Shown piece by piece: positions 48,391 to 61,592 of a stretch of DNA of 64,000 nt; positions within the stretch are counted from its first letter, which is position 1, and each line of letters starts with the position of its first letter. Under the pieces are notes generated by a model. It ran no database searches. It was not told where the DNA came from and saw nothing but the letters and a program-made list of their open reading frames with translations. The stretch lies in assembly GCA_021464245.1 (NCBI GenBank), contig JADCRB010000026.1, positions 1,813,333 through 1,877,332 of the forward strand, read 5' to 3'. The DNA comes from Carallia brachiata (lineage: Eukaryota > Streptophyta > Magnoliopsida > Malpighiales > Rhizophoraceae). The position numbers were made by a program, and so were the translations under genes.

Positions 48391-49970
48391 TATTAGAATC
48401 AAGTGCCTACTACCTCACCAAAGTGTTTGTTATGGTGCAACATCATTTCTATAAACTCTTTCAGAGTTACATTTAGTATTGATAGACTGCACCACCAGCC
48501 ATGAGCTAGAAAATTAAACACAAAGTGTAAAGTGAACGATGCTAAATTAAGTCAATCATATCTCTCCCGGCGGTACCTGGAGATTCAAATGCATGGGGTC
48601 ACCATGATAACAATTGTTAAATTTAAGTGTCTGCTTAGCAAAAATTTAAATTATTAATTGAAGTGCAACTTCATTTCTTTAAATTTTATGAGAACCATGT
48701 TTAGCCTTAAAAAATTTACACCTAGTTACATGTAACATGGCTCGAGTTGTTAATCTCATACTCCAAAAAGAATATTGATAAATTTAACCAACACATATCA
48801 AATGCAATACACAAATATTCTCAAATCCTTCTTTTTAGTAAAATTAAAGCAATGAATAAGTCAGATAGACTTGTTGAAAAGAAAATTTGATTAACTTAAA
48901 TCTCTGATTGTTTTAATGATTTTTAAACAGTGGCTGCTCTCATTGCCTAAGGTACACGTATATTTATTTGAACAAACCAATTATGAATGCGAATTTTTAT
49001 TTGACATGCAATGGTATGCAATATAGTGGCATAGCTCATATAATATAACTTATGTATCGACATCTAATCTAAATGATTAAATGAATTGGCATTCCAGTGC
49101 TATCCAAATCAAATGTTGGATAAACAATTTAGTACGAGAAAGCACCAGACACAACTTTCCTGTTAAGGTTCAGTACAAGAAAATTTCAGTCGCAAATTTC
49201 TTGCTAATCAGCACGAGTATGAAAGTGTTGACAGAAAGTAAGTTTATTGTAATCCCACTTGCATGAAAAAGCATATTGTAGAAGGGGTCTAGGCAACAGA
49301 GGTTTTCGATCAATTAGGCCAGATATAAATATTGGGAAGAGAACATAATTATGAAGCGCAGATGGTTTTGCTTAACTTTGATGGGCAGCTGTTTGAGTTG
49401 TTGGTTTCAATCTTACATTACAGGGGGCGTTTTGAATACACTGGTGCGCTCGGTGACCACATAGCTACCTAATAGACGAACGGGAATCATATCCATGTTA
49501 GCTTAAGTGACGCTTGGCTTGGTAGATAATCAATCAAAATTTATTATTCACTACTTATCAATTTATAAAAAAAAAATTATTCCGAAACTAATATATTTAT
49601 ATTTTGTTTGTTGTTACAAAGATTTGAACATTGATTGTTAAATCTCAAAATTAATTACGTTATCATCAGATTTTTATTTTGTAATTTTAAGTTAATAATA
49701 CATAGTAAAAATCATTTTAATTTTTTTCTAGGTGTTAATTAATTGTGCAACTCAAACTTAAAATTTTCGAGTTTGGATTAACCCTAACTGAACTATATTT
49801 ATTGGTAAATTCAATATTTTATATTCTCCATAAGAGAATGAGATAAATTAAGTATGTTTGGCTTTTATAACCCATAATGAATTAGGCTGGAACTAAAAAG
49901 GCGGAAATGCCGCTGTGCAAACTCCTTAACACCAATGGATGGTGGGGTCTGGGCTGAGTTGGAGAGTAAA
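48391..49970. other. intergenic, no gene recognised
   Basis: AT-rich DNA without supported genes. The last part merges into the promoter region of the trehalose-6-phosphate phosphatase gene. Confidence 0.45.
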
Positions 49971-49976
49971 CACGTG
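49971..49976 (+). promoter_or_regulatory. G-box (CACGTG) upstream of the TPP gene
   Basis: CACGTGGG is a palindromic G-box that also fits an ABA-response element core. It lies about 80 bases upstream of a TATA word (50051). Binding by bZIP or bHLH factors is inference. Confidence 0.45.
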
Positions 49977-50050
49977 GGAACAGGCCATGAATATTGAGTC
50001 AGCCGCAGGATGTTGGCCACGTAGAGGAGCCGTCAGCTGGTAAAGGAGGT

Positions 50051-50059
50051 TATAAAAGG
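50051..50059 (+). promoter_or_regulatory. candidate TATA box 1 of the TPP gene
   Basis: TATAAAAGG sits in a locally GC-richer region with ACGT-containing words around it. A second candidate, CTATAAAAT, lies at 50236-50244, about 30 bases before a C/T-rich stretch that could be the transcript start. The sequence alone does not decide between them. Confidence 0.4.
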
Positions 50060-50235
50060 AGACGGCTATGTGCCGAGCCATGGTGCCTGGCGTTTGAGAT
50101 GTGATGTGTCCCCCATCTAGTCAAGATTTCAGGGAGTGGGCCCCATCTTAACGTGGGGGCCAATTTTGAAGTTTAGATTGATAGTGCCATTGGCCACCTC
50201 TTGAGCATCCTTCTTCCATTAGTGTATGGTCGTGC

Positions 50236-50244
50236 CTATAAAAT
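50236..50244 (+). promoter_or_regulatory. candidate TATA box 2 of the TPP gene
   Basis: CTATAAAAT precedes a CT-rich leader (50260-50400). It would give a spliced 5'UTR with an intron at 50484-50614 (AAG|GTACCA ... GTGTAG|GG). Confidence 0.45.
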
Positions 50245-50630
50245 CGACCATTCAGGTCTATCTCTCTCGCATCCCTTCCCAGCAAATAATTGCATTTCTC
50301 TCCCTATCTTCCTTGCAAATCTTTTTGCCTGGCTCTCTGATTCATCTCTCTTTTTCTCGCTCTCACATCTTTGTTCTTATTTTTCCATCCTGAAGCTTTA
50401 GGAGCCATCAACAGAGCAATCTGTTCAACTCTTCTCTGTTTCTTGCTTTACTATTTTCGTGGCAGCCTGCAGTATCTGCTAAGGTACCATATTATAACTC
50501 TAATTTTCTCAAATGGGACTGTTTTAATTCTTTCGTTTTACATTCTTGATCGTCTGACCATGCATAATTCTTATGCTGAGAACGAAGCATTGCTTTTTTG
50601 GTTCTTTGGTGTAGGGAATTCAGAGCAAGG

Positions 50631-53076
50631 ATGACACACCAAAATGTAGTGGTGTCTGACACGAAATCCAGTTTGGCAATCACAATGCAAGTGTCCAACT
50701 CCGCCATCTTTACCACGGCGGCGCATAAACCCCCGGCGGTGCCTGGCGGTGGGTACATCGCCATCTCAAGAAAGCAACTTCTGAAAAATCTGGAAATCAA
50801 TGGTGGAGCAAGAATTAATGCCTGGGTTGATTCAATGAAAGCTTCTTCCCCTACTCATATCAAATCCGCACCTCCTCCTGAGGACCGAAACTCGTGGACT
50901 GTGAGTTGGGAAGACACACAATGAATCATTCTAATACTTCAAGAAAAAGTTCATTTGCATCAAGTTCTTTACAGTTAATTATTTGTTTTGGTTCTGCAAT
51001 GGTCAAATAATAAGTTGTTGGGTATCTGCAGCTTCGCCACCCATCGGCCTTGGAGATGTTTGAGCAGATAATCGAAGCCTCTAAAGGAAAACAAATAGTG
51101 ATGTTTGGACTACGATGGCACACTTTCTCCTATTGTTGATGACCCAGATCGAGCTTTCATGTCCGGAAGGTTAACTTTTTCACAATCAAATCTTCTTTTC
51201 CATTTGAAATCTGGTGAAAACTTTTACTGTTAATAAAGTTAAAGTTTTTCTTTTCATGTTAATTCAGATGAGAGCAACATTGAGAAGGCTTGCCAAGTGT
51301 TTCCCTACTGCCATAGTTACTGGGAGGTGCCTAGACAAGGTACATTTTAAAGCAGATTTGGTTCTTGTTTGATATGGAGTTTGGGCAGATGTGTCCAATT
51401 CACTCTCTTTTTTTCACTCTTTCCTTGATATTGATTCGGGGTTGTTTTTGTTCCCTTATGTTCAACATTGTAGGTCTATAGCTTTGTACGATTAGCAGAG
51501 CTGTACTATGCTGGCAGTCATGGCATGGACATTAAGGGACCAGCAAAAGCCTCCAAATACAAAAAAGTGAGTGAGCTTTATCACTATATGGTACTACCAA
51601 TAAAATTTTCGTTCAATGAGTGTTTTTTTTTTCTTTTTTTTTCCCCTCTAGAGCGAAGTAACAAATCCAATTTTCTCACTGTTTGTTTTGTCCTTTTCTG
51701 TTTAGCAGGCTAATGAAGCAATCAACTTCCAGCCTGCCAGTGATTTTCTTCCCATGATTGAGGAGGTTTGTTTCTATTATACATATATAAAATTCATTTG
51801 TAAACATGGATCAATTTAGAGCAAATTACCCAGAAAAAGTTCTATTCTGATTTACCTATACCAATGGATTTATAGGTTTACAAGGAATTGGTGGAGAAAG
51901 CTAAATCTACTCCAGGCGCAAAGGTGGAAAACAACAAGTTTTGTGTGTCAGTGCATTTCCGCTGTGTTGATGAGAAGGTACAAATCATTAGGCAGTTCAG
52001 AATTTAATCCACTTTTTGAAGTACGAATCCTATGTTAACTAACTTGTTCATGCACATACATACAGAAATGGAGTGAACTAGCACATGTAGTTAGGTCAGT
52101 GTTAAAAGAGTACCCAAAGCTCCGGCTAACTCAAGGAAGAAAGGTATAATGGGGCATCTAATCATTTTGTTGCAATAATTAATCTTTTTCTTCCTTTTAG
52201 TGTTATAAGATGGAATTGAGATGTCTCACACTAATGGTACTTTTGTCCACTACAGGTCCTAGAAATCCGTCCTACTATTAAATGGGACAAAGGGGAGGCT
52301 CTTGAATTTTTGTTAGAGACTTTGGGTGAGTTTTTTTTTTACAATTTATCCTTTTTTTTTTTTTTTTTTGTTCATTAAGATGTTCACTGTATTGTTAATT
52401 GCACAGAAGGGCACATTCTCGCACAACTCATTCACGTGGGACATTTGTTTAACTTAGTCATAGGAATTATATATCGTACTCCAAACATAGAATATTAAAG
52501 GGCATCGGACATCAAGTGTCTGAAAGTACGCCACCTCCCCACTATAACATGTTATTCACTTATGGATTGCATTTTGGCTATTATATTTGTATCGCGATTT
52601 TTAATGGATTCTAACATCTAAAATTAATCTTTGGTATAGGCTTCGCCAGTTGCACGGATGTTTTTCCTGTCTATATTGGAGATGATCAGACAGATGAAGA
52701 TGCGTTCAAGGTATCCAATGCTTTAGAGGGGACAAAATATAGAAAGGAACAATTGAAAATTTTTTTATGTTTCAAGGCTAATTTGTTTAAGTTATATTGT
52801 GTTCAGGTTTTGAGAGAAAGAGGACGAGGCTTTGGTATACTTGTCTCCAAGATTCCCAAGGACACCAGCGCAGCATATACTCTGCAAGAACCCACTGAGG
52901 CAAGCATCCCAAAAGTTGTGTGATCGTTTGCCATTTTTTTTTTTTAACTTTGCACCTCACTGATCACATATTTTGTATATTATTATTATTTCGTACAGGT
53001 TATGGATTTTTTGCAACGTTTAGTGGAGTGGAAAGTCTATCGTTATGAGAGCAGGGATCAAAAGCCCGAGAAATAG
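50631..53076 (+). CDS. TPP: trehalose-6-phosphate phosphatase, frame broken at catalytic motif I
   Basis: Eleven coding exons: 50631-50900, 51032-51169, 51268-51339, 51474-51566, 51706-51765, 51876-51977, 52066-52143, 52256-52325, 52640-52710, 52807-52899 and 52999-53076, with a 5'UTR intron at 50484-50614. Total about 374 codons, normal for plant TPPs. The enzyme removes phosphate from trehalose-6-phosphate, a sugar-status signal. Visible HAD-family parts are [18 protein letters not shown] (motif I), FPTAIVTGR (motif II), [13 protein letters not shown] and [13 protein letters not shown] (motif IV). In exon 2 the frame breaks right before the DYDG aspartate (51104-51107, two bases short of expectation), giving TGA at 51137-51139. 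A second single-base shortage near 51165-51169 would restore the phase. Both sit in homopolymers. The intron after exon 10 starts with GC. All other exons look fully conserved. Confidence 0.92.
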
Positions 53077-56000
53077 GAATATCATATATATGCTAATGTT
53101 TTAACATATGTAATTAAGGTGGGATCCGGCTGTGTAATTTCTTGTTCAAGGTGATGAAAGTATGAGCAACAAAAATAGTATTGGGCCAAGAAAAGAGCAA
53201 GGGGAAGGGAAGTTCTCTCTTTTAACTACTTTTGTACAAGGATATATATTTGTAATTTTGTAACTTTGTCCGAATGCATAGAGGTTTTCTCTCTCTCTCT
53301 CTATCGCGCGCGCGTGCACACAGCACACACACACACAAAACATTGCAGCATTAGCCATAATTGGGAAAGTACAAGGCTATTCCAATGCAAAATTAGTTGA
53401 AAAGTGTGTGCATAAGAACACTCTGATATTTTGCAGATGATCTTTAAAGTGTTCCACAGTAACTAGAGTAAAGATGATAACATTGTTAAAAAATTAAAGT
53501 TGTTTTGATGACAAGAAAACTCGATTATCATTTGATCTAAACATGTGTGAGGCTCTTCCAAATAAAAAGTAGTTTCCAAGCATGTTATTACCTCATTACA
53601 CACACAAATCAATTTAGTTGGCACATACTAAAAAACCAATTAACTCAAAAATTTAAATTGTTGGGTGTGATCTAAGCATAGATTACATGTCAATTGTGAA
53701 CACTCTCATTTACCTGTAAGTTAACTTAGCTAAAAGTATAGACAAAGATAACCTCTTTATTTGCAAATATTCATAATTTAGAGAAAAATGAGTGCATGAT
53801 TTGAACTCATGAACTCTAAATCTTAAAGATTGATATCATGATAAGAATAATGAAAGAAAAAAGAAATGTAAAAATAAAATAAATAATATTCAAGTATTGT
53901 GTATTGAAACTTGTAGGAAGATCGTATTTATAGTATTTTATACATCTAACTGAGCAAATAACGTACAATAATTTACATAATCATATAATAATATGAACAT
54001 TATTGAATATGCGTGTAATATGAGGAGTTTACTACAATCATGTTATGTATGGAAAGGAATCACAATAGTTTCTGTAAATGATATCAATGCACTAAACTAA
54101 GTTTCGTTTCATATATTTTTTTCGTGCTGGCAGTTGTCTTTTCCTCTTTTCCACTACTCTCTTTTGTCCATTTTGCGTTTTTTATTGGCTTTTAGAAGGT
54201 TTACAGTATATATTGACGTGTCTTCACAATCCAAGAGAAGTTTCTATAACCACAATCACATCTTTCAGCCGCATCCATGGCACTCCACATTGTTACTTCC
54301 ATTTTTTTTACTTGCTACGTACCAAATTCTAATTTGGCCATGCCATGCCAATTGCGACCAATAATTTTGATTCTTGGTAGAGCCAAAGTTGACCGATTTG
54401 ATTTATCTCCTCGACCATCTGATTTTTTGATGGGATTTTGATTGAGTTGTTCGATTCTCAATATTTTCAGTTGTACTCTTTCCGTTTTTGATGCTATTTC
54501 TAATTCTATATTTAACATTATGTGCTTGATATTATGATTAGCATACCATTTGCGGCATACGATTTGGAACACAAAAAACTAACGTAATTTTTTGTTCAAA
54601 AAATCAGAATAATGTCATCCTAGTTCCAAACCCAAGGTCATCCTTAATCTTGGTAGATTGTTTCAGTCGCCAAAAATCACAGCCTCAAGCTGAATGTCAG
54701 CTGCTTTTAATCTCTCAAAGCGGAATTAGAAAAATATGAGAGAATAGGTGGTTGGAGGCCACTGCCTCAAATTGAGAAAACTGGAATTCAAACTTCAATC
54801 GATCTCTCACCTTCCATTCCCCAACTACACAACTATCAGTTTAATAGATAAAACAACAAAAAAAAAGGAAAAATGTGAAAAGAGGAAAGCATGGTACTGC
54901 AGCTTAAAGTTAACAATACTTTCTTTTATTTTTTTCATTTAAAGGTGACAAGACTTTAAAGCCATGTCAGTTTGGTGGTTATTTAAAGAGAAGGAATTGT
55001 CATCTCTTTCCCTTTTACATGTGTTAAGAAGGAAAAGACTTCATTTCCGAGTGATCCCACTATGTATACATTCTTGACCTAATTTGCTGAATGCACTGCC
55101 CTATGATAGACATTGTAAAGCAACAAATATATTGAACTGTGTTAATGTAACTGAAGGACACCCAAATTTTACAAGATAAGATACAATGCACAGCAATAGA
55201 TTGATAGACTTTATCATACAGCTTCCTGACAAATTCACAATTTTGAGATAAGATAATCGCATCAGTATATGATTGGAACACGGGAGATGTGGTTATTGCG
55301 CATGCCCCACATTGAGGAATAAACACCCCTGTTTTAGTTTTGTCTCAGTCATGCTGAGTCAAAAAGGGAAGCATATGAGGTGGATAATTTACTTGATTTA
55401 GCACCGTGCTATCCCATTTTTGTCGACTTCTGTCACTTTGCAATCTTTTTTTTTTTATTTTTAATCTGAACCAAAAAAGATACTGGATTGGCATTACCAA
55501 ACCATCAAGTTAATCGGATCTGCCTTTGGTCCCTTTCCTTGAAGCATGGATTCATCTGCAGTAATATTTCAATTATTACCTAACAAGGACAATAATCAAA
55601 TTATTGCAAGCTGGCTTTGTGTCTTCCAGTTTCAACATAGATCAATAATTCTTTCTCAAAGATGCTGCCTAGGCTATGAAAAAATGTTTTATAGAAAGAA
55701 AATTTTCATTAGCCCTCGGGCTAAAAGCACATTTCATAAATTATAAGGACGCATTTTCTTACATTGAGCAACTAGCTAGGCTGGCTATGCTTAATGATTC
55801 AAGATATTCCTTCAGCTTTCTTAAATTTTTTAGCGATCACTTGCAGCTAGCTGGGAGTTTTTGTTGGATGTTGGAGTGATATTTTCATATAAACAATGAT
55901 CAATGAACTAATCTATTCACTTGTCTCATGCTTGCCCTGTCTCCCTCTTTGCATACCGTATAACCACAAACACCCTTTCCCCGGACAGGGAGGAGAAAAG

Positions 56001-56296
56001 ATTTTGGGGAGATATTTTAATGTGCTTAGAGATGCTCTTTTTCTAATAGAGAATGAGTTGGCACCATAATAGGACATAATTGACACCAACTTAATAGACT
56101 CGACGTTTATTTTTATTGAATCACAAATCATAATGCAGTCAAGATTCTTAAGAGTTGAATAAACATTTTTCAGTGCTACAAAAGTTGTGTGCATGTTCTT
56201 TATATGCGCCAAGAAAACATAATTGGAGAAGGGTTGTTATAGATGATCTTCGCAAACCCCACAAGTAGCCCATTGGATGCTTAGATTTAGAGCAAC
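53077..56296. other. intergenic, no gene recognised
   Basis: This begins with the 3'UTR of the TPP gene. A CT/CG/CA microsatellite cluster is at 53287-53337. Beyond that there are only short, unconvincing frames. Confidence 0.45.
53287..53337. repeat. compound microsatellite (CT)n-(CG)n-(CA)n
   Basis: About 14 bases of CT repeats, a short CGCGCGCG run and, after GTGCACACAG, an ACACACACAC run. It is probably highly polymorphic. Confidence 0.8.
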
Positions 56297-56470
56297 CAAC
56301 GTTGGAAAGAATTTCACATTGGGAATAGTAAAAAAGAATGAAATATAAGTTGATTGATAAGTTAGTCCATCAACTAATGCAAATTTGGTCCAAATGCTTT
56401 TTTACTCAAAAGACTTTAGTCCATGGACAAGTAGGCCCATAAAAAAAAAAAAACATGTGGTATCAGAGCA
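56297..56470 (+). mobile_element. LTR remnant with primer-binding site
   Basis: GTTGGAAAGAATTTCACATT at about 56301 looks like a plant LTR start. About 150 bases later, TGGTATCAGAGCA (56458-56470) is an exact initiator-Met tRNA primer-binding site. A purine tract with GGGTGTTG near 56690 may be the polypurine tract and the start of a 3' LTR, but the matching repeat is weak. Confidence 0.55.
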
Positions 56471-59400
56471 ATACTCCATTTTTCACTTTCTGGTTTGGTT
56501 TAGTTTCTAAAACCTACCTAAACACCTTCAACCACATACTCCATGGACAGGACAAAAGGTCTCTCTCTCTCTCTATGCTTTTGGAGGTTATATGTCTTGA
56601 CATTGGTTACGTTATTGAAAGGGAAACCACCACTAGAGAAGGGAATCTATGATTGAATGAGGAGTTGGAATCCACTAAAAAGAAGGGCAGGGGGTGTTGT
56701 TTGATGTGAAGAAAAATCACTTGGGTTTTGGAATGGGGACAATAATATGGCTCCAAGCTTTGTCGACAACCTCGTTTCTTTTGGGACGTGGAAAGATGGA
56801 CTCCACTAGGCTCACCACTCCCCAGTTCCCATCATTGGTGCCTTAACTGAAATAAACTAATTATTCTGTGACCTTCAATTATTGCTAGGGAAGCAAATTC
56901 GCCCCAAAAGCGACCAACTTTCACCGCTGAAATCTTTCTCCTTTACTCGCATTATTCATGATCACTCGTTTCTTGGAAGAAAACAAAATGTAGTTCTTGT
57001 ACTCATGATATTAGTAATTATACAGATATAATAGCCCTTGGGTGCATTTTTTTTAATGATTGTCGCAGCTGAATCCCTCATGCTCCCACTAACACATACC
57101 CAAGAAAATATATATGTAAAAAAATAATAATAATAATAATAATCTTCATGTGAACAACTGGACCTTAACATAATTAATCAAGTGACAGTTATTACATTGA
57201 TTTGGAATCGAGCTTAGGCAACTTACGTAAACACAAGATAACGTGGGAAAGGTGGTATTTCTGATCCTTGTCAGAGATCAAGCTAGGTGGGGGATGGTCC
57301 TGAACCACACGTGTCACGTACTTGTGGTGCAAGAAACATTTTTTGACGCGTTTTCCGATCTGGGGAATTGGTCCCTGCCTAAAGGGTCGAGCCACCACCA
57401 CCAGTAGCTGCAGAAGGGGTTTGTTTTGGAATATATTACAAATACCAGTACCAATGTTTATATATTAATGGAATAATTGTCCGATGGAGCTCTGGTAATC
57501 GGTCAAATTTGCCTACCCAACTTCCCATGTGACCCAAAGATGCTTCTGTTATTGGGAACATGTAATGTGTATTAGTCCTTTCGAGTAAATATTGGGGCAT
57601 TGGTCGAGTCTTGTGAGAATCTCTGCGTGACATATGTATGAAAGAGATTGACGTAAAGAGAAAGTGAAAGATCAGAATATTGGATTTGCGTTCTGGGGTC
57701 ATTGGCTTTGGTTTTGAAGTTTGGCATTCGATTCATAAAACGAAATTATTCCATGCTGAAATGTGCGCGACTGATAGGTAACAGTTAAATGCAGGCAACA
57801 TTTGCTGAAAGCGGGATTCTTTTCACAGCCTTAAAGACATCGAATATTGAGGGAATAAAAACTCAAATTGAGACGTGTGTGATTTGCTCATGCAAGTAAA
57901 ATAAAGAGCTTTCCCAGTCAAATTTAGGCAGAAGAGCAAATGAGATTGCAGTCACTGACTCACAGCTTTACATAGCCGGATTTGAATGATTTCTACGCTA
58001 TTGTAAAGCACACACGCATCTGTTAGAAAATTACAATTTTTAAGAGTACAAAAATTTCATAGGGCTAAGTTATAAAGACCATTTATGAATTATAATGTTT
58101 ATAAACTTTTAGAATTATTAGCGAAAATTTTAATTAGACTTAAACTTGTACTTGTTTGGAAAACGTGAATTCAAAATAAGTCTAATATCACATCTTAACT
58201 CATAATTTTAAAATATTAAATTTATAAATTCTATTTATTTATTTGTTATTTATTTTATTATCTCTTTTATAATGTAATATTCTTTTACCACACAATTTAT
58301 ACTTAAAATTTCGATAATCTTTTCCTCAAGTAAAAGTGACTTTCACGTGGAGTCTACTCTCCTTGAACATGCAAAGAGCCCATTACCAATCTACCGAGCC
58401 CATTACCAATCCACCAAACCCATTCACGAGCTAATCCTATAACGAGACTGCCTAATCTTAAGCCAATCTTGCTTAGCCTAATTTTGAAGTGTGCATATGT
58501 CAATACTCTGAGAGCAACACTGAGTGCAAACAGTGTCACCCTATTCTTCTGGAGCTGCTCTTTATCACTGTAGCTAGGCCTGCTCTTAATAAGTGTAATC
58601 AGTTTCTTTCTTCCTTATTGGAATAGCAGCCGTACAAAAATGTGAACCGTTTATACTCGTTACACATATCGAATTTGATACCATTTGTTTGGAAAATGCG
58701 ATAATCTCCAATTAAAGAGAAATTTGAACATGATTTAAGTAAGAAATAAACTGGTGGGTTTGAAACTATGTCTTAAACCAAAACTTTAATACATTAATTT
58801 TAGATTGTTCTCAATTATATGTTCCATTACAAAGCGAAATAAAAAGATTTTCAAAAATGTTGACGTGAACTGGCCTACCCTACGAGACGTTGTGTTTACC
58901 CGCGCCTAAACATGGATCAAAGCGGCAAATATTGATTCCCCCTTTCAAGCTCAATCTCTTCTTATTTCTGCAGATGCACTACAAGGATGAAATGCTTATG
59001 CACATGCTTCTATAAATGCATAGTATTGCGAGCTCTTTCTCTCGTGTTGTTGATGACAGATAATGTGTGCTTAGGGAGGTATATTTTGGCTTTGTAATGA
59101 TCTCTGTCATCATTGAGTGACAGATTGACTTTCTTGTATATTCTTATTTTCAATCAAATACATTCATACTTGAATTATAAAAAAAAAAATTATATATTAT
59201 TTTGTCCTAGACATCGTAAATTTAAACGTACACGCAAACTCATATTTAAAATCTCAACAAGCTTGACGAGGTACAGGAGCTTGTCACTTGATGACATGTT
59301 TAAGTAAAAGGACGTAGGGACATGTTTTTGCCGCTTAACTCGGCCAAATCTAAGTGCTGAGAGCAAAAAGAAATTTAAGGCGACAACAGGTTATAAAGAA

Positions 59401-61292
59401 TTTGTTGAAGCCTTCATAAAGCGAGAATTGGGCACATAGTATGCCTTAGGCACAAGCCCACAACAATAACTTGCCACATCCAATCGACCATGGGCTGAGG
59501 ATAGCAGGAGAAAACAATTATCCATGTCCAACCGGATAAGGGCTTCAGGCGACCAGCTGTCAATGACAATTGGTTGTCTAATTGGCCTTCATCGAACAGG
59601 AATAAAGTCAGCTCTCGAAAACTAATCGAGAACGTTGTTGAGCATCAATGAACTCTAATTTACTGACGCTATATATAGTCCTTTTCAGAATCAAAAGTTT
59701 TGATTTTAAGTTTCAGTGAGAAACAATTGACGAAAAAAGCTAGGAACATTGTTGAGGATTTGAAACAATAGAGCAAATTGTAGCTTCAATGGCATGAGTC
59801 TCATTATTTTAGGAAGTAGCAAAAAATCTTCGGAGCAGTCAAAGCTGGATAAACCCGTAAGTACTCCAAGCTGGATTCATAAGTGGTCTCGTTACGTGGG
59901 AAGGACCCACCACGAGAGAAAGACCAATCCAATCCACCCAATAACTTCTCAAAACATTTGTGACCAATAATTCAAACTAGTAGCGGAATCTTGACACACG
60001 CATAGAATCATTCATTTATACTTTATTTAAAATGATTAAGCAAAAAGAAATTTTAAATTTGAGTTTTTTTTTTAATATAACAAAAAAAAAATTTCTTCAG
60101 AGAAAACAAAAGGAGGAATTTAGGAATAATTTTTCCTTTAATTTTTATTAATTACGCTTATTTTCATTGCATGAGTTTTTAATGTATACAAATAATCATT
60201 CAAAGAAATTGAGTATTTTGTAATATGTGTTAGATCAAAATTAAGTAAACTAAGTTTCTAACTATAATTACTACTATTGACAATATAATAATCTTTTAAG
60301 AAAACAATATTTACTAATATTTATAAAATTTAAATTGTAATTTCATAAATTAAAGCTCAAAATAATGTGAAATACTATTGAACTAAACTGGATAATTAGA
60401 AATAATAATATAAATAATGTCAAATTTTTTATATTTATTTCATTATACAAAATTGTCGATAGCAATTAATTGGCTAGATGGAATTTTACTTGACTAAGAT
60501 AATCTTTTTGAATTGAATTATGTTAGTGTTTCAAAGTTAGCATGGTTTAAGGAAAAGATGATCTATGCAAGTCTTCTTATATTCTTAATTAATATAGGAG
60601 TCTTCTAATATTTCTAAAATTAAAGAAACGTCGCCATTAAATAAAATCTCAGTTTTCTTTCAGTTTCGACAATCATAATATACATAGAAATTACATTAAA
60701 TATAAGTTCTGTATTAAATTTTGAAGGGTCTACATTAAAGTTTTACTTTGCGATTAGTATAGTGACGGTCAGAAGTTTACTGTTAATGGACGTAATTGAT
60801 TATTTGGTAAACTAGAAAAATCTAGCAAGGAATAATATTGTCTCAAAGATTATGAAACACTGATATGCATATTCATTGCATCAAAACACTGAAGTCGTCA
60901 AAATCACATTGAAATTGCGGTGTACTTCTACTAACTGAAAATTTTAGACCATACTACCAAATACACCCTAAATAATACAGAATTATATCTATTCTCTAAA
61001 GCCTAAACCATGATCTTTAAGCTTAATTAAAGTGTGATTAAGTCCTAAATGGTATAATTTGTCCTACAAATTATATAGTAAAAAGACAATGTTCTTGTCA
61101 AAGCCCAAAGCATACAAGAAACCCGTCCATTCAACTAGCCGAGAAGTTGGCAAATGGAAGTAAAAAGACACAGCTATACATAGTTCCCAAAATATTTGTT
61201 TCGACTTGAACAATAACTCTAGTTCTCCATACGCATTTTACGAAATGGTTGTTACAACGATCAAACAGAGATCATTTTTATGATACGTCCTC
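56471..61292. other. intergenic, possible solo-LTR-like DNA, no gene recognised
   Basis: No supported gene. It has an AAT microsatellite (57124-57142), a short tandem repeat (58375-58432), and a less AT-rich stretch (59330-59800) with a CTATATATAG word near 59670 that could be an old LTR. Otherwise ordinary AT-rich DNA. Confidence 0.4.
58375..58432. repeat. short tandem repeat, unit about 19 bp
   Basis: GAGCCCATTACCAATCTACC is followed by two diverged repeats of the same unit (GAGCCCATTACCAATCCACC, then AAACCCATTCAC...). Confidence 0.65.
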
Positions 61293-61592
61293 CTATACTG
61301 GAACTGGGTTTTGCATTACTGCGATAGAACATCTTTTACATGTCGCCAACGAGGGCACCTGGAAATCACAAGCAACTTTGCTACTTAACGTTACTGCCCC
61401 GACATTCATTTTCAAGGGAACATTCATGTTTAATGATAAAGATAAATGTTGTTTGGCCTTCGTGTCTTCAGAATTCTTTTCTATTTCCGGAGGCAGTGCT
61501 CCATCTGAGCTGGTTAGGCCTAATTTCAGGTCAGTTGAACTGCCGGCAACTTGTTCCAAGCCCCGGAATTTGCCCCTGCCAATCTTTTTCTT
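61293..61592 (-). other. possible coding fragment, unrecognised
   Basis: The minus-strand frame (61559-61293) reads EQVAGSSTDLKLGLTSSDGA, then HLSLSLNMNVPLKMNVGAVT and VACDFQVPSLATCKRC. Its composition looks protein-like, with an alternating hydrophobic pattern. It directly abuts a LINE-type poly-A tail. The opposite strand is also open (61249-61614), which lowers confidence. I do not recognise a family; a LEA2-like C terminus was considered but not supported. Confidence 0.3.

Noticed and set aside
57192..57420. 69-codon minus-strand frame in less AT-rich DNA
   Set aside because: No recognisable motif, splice context or family; probably chance.
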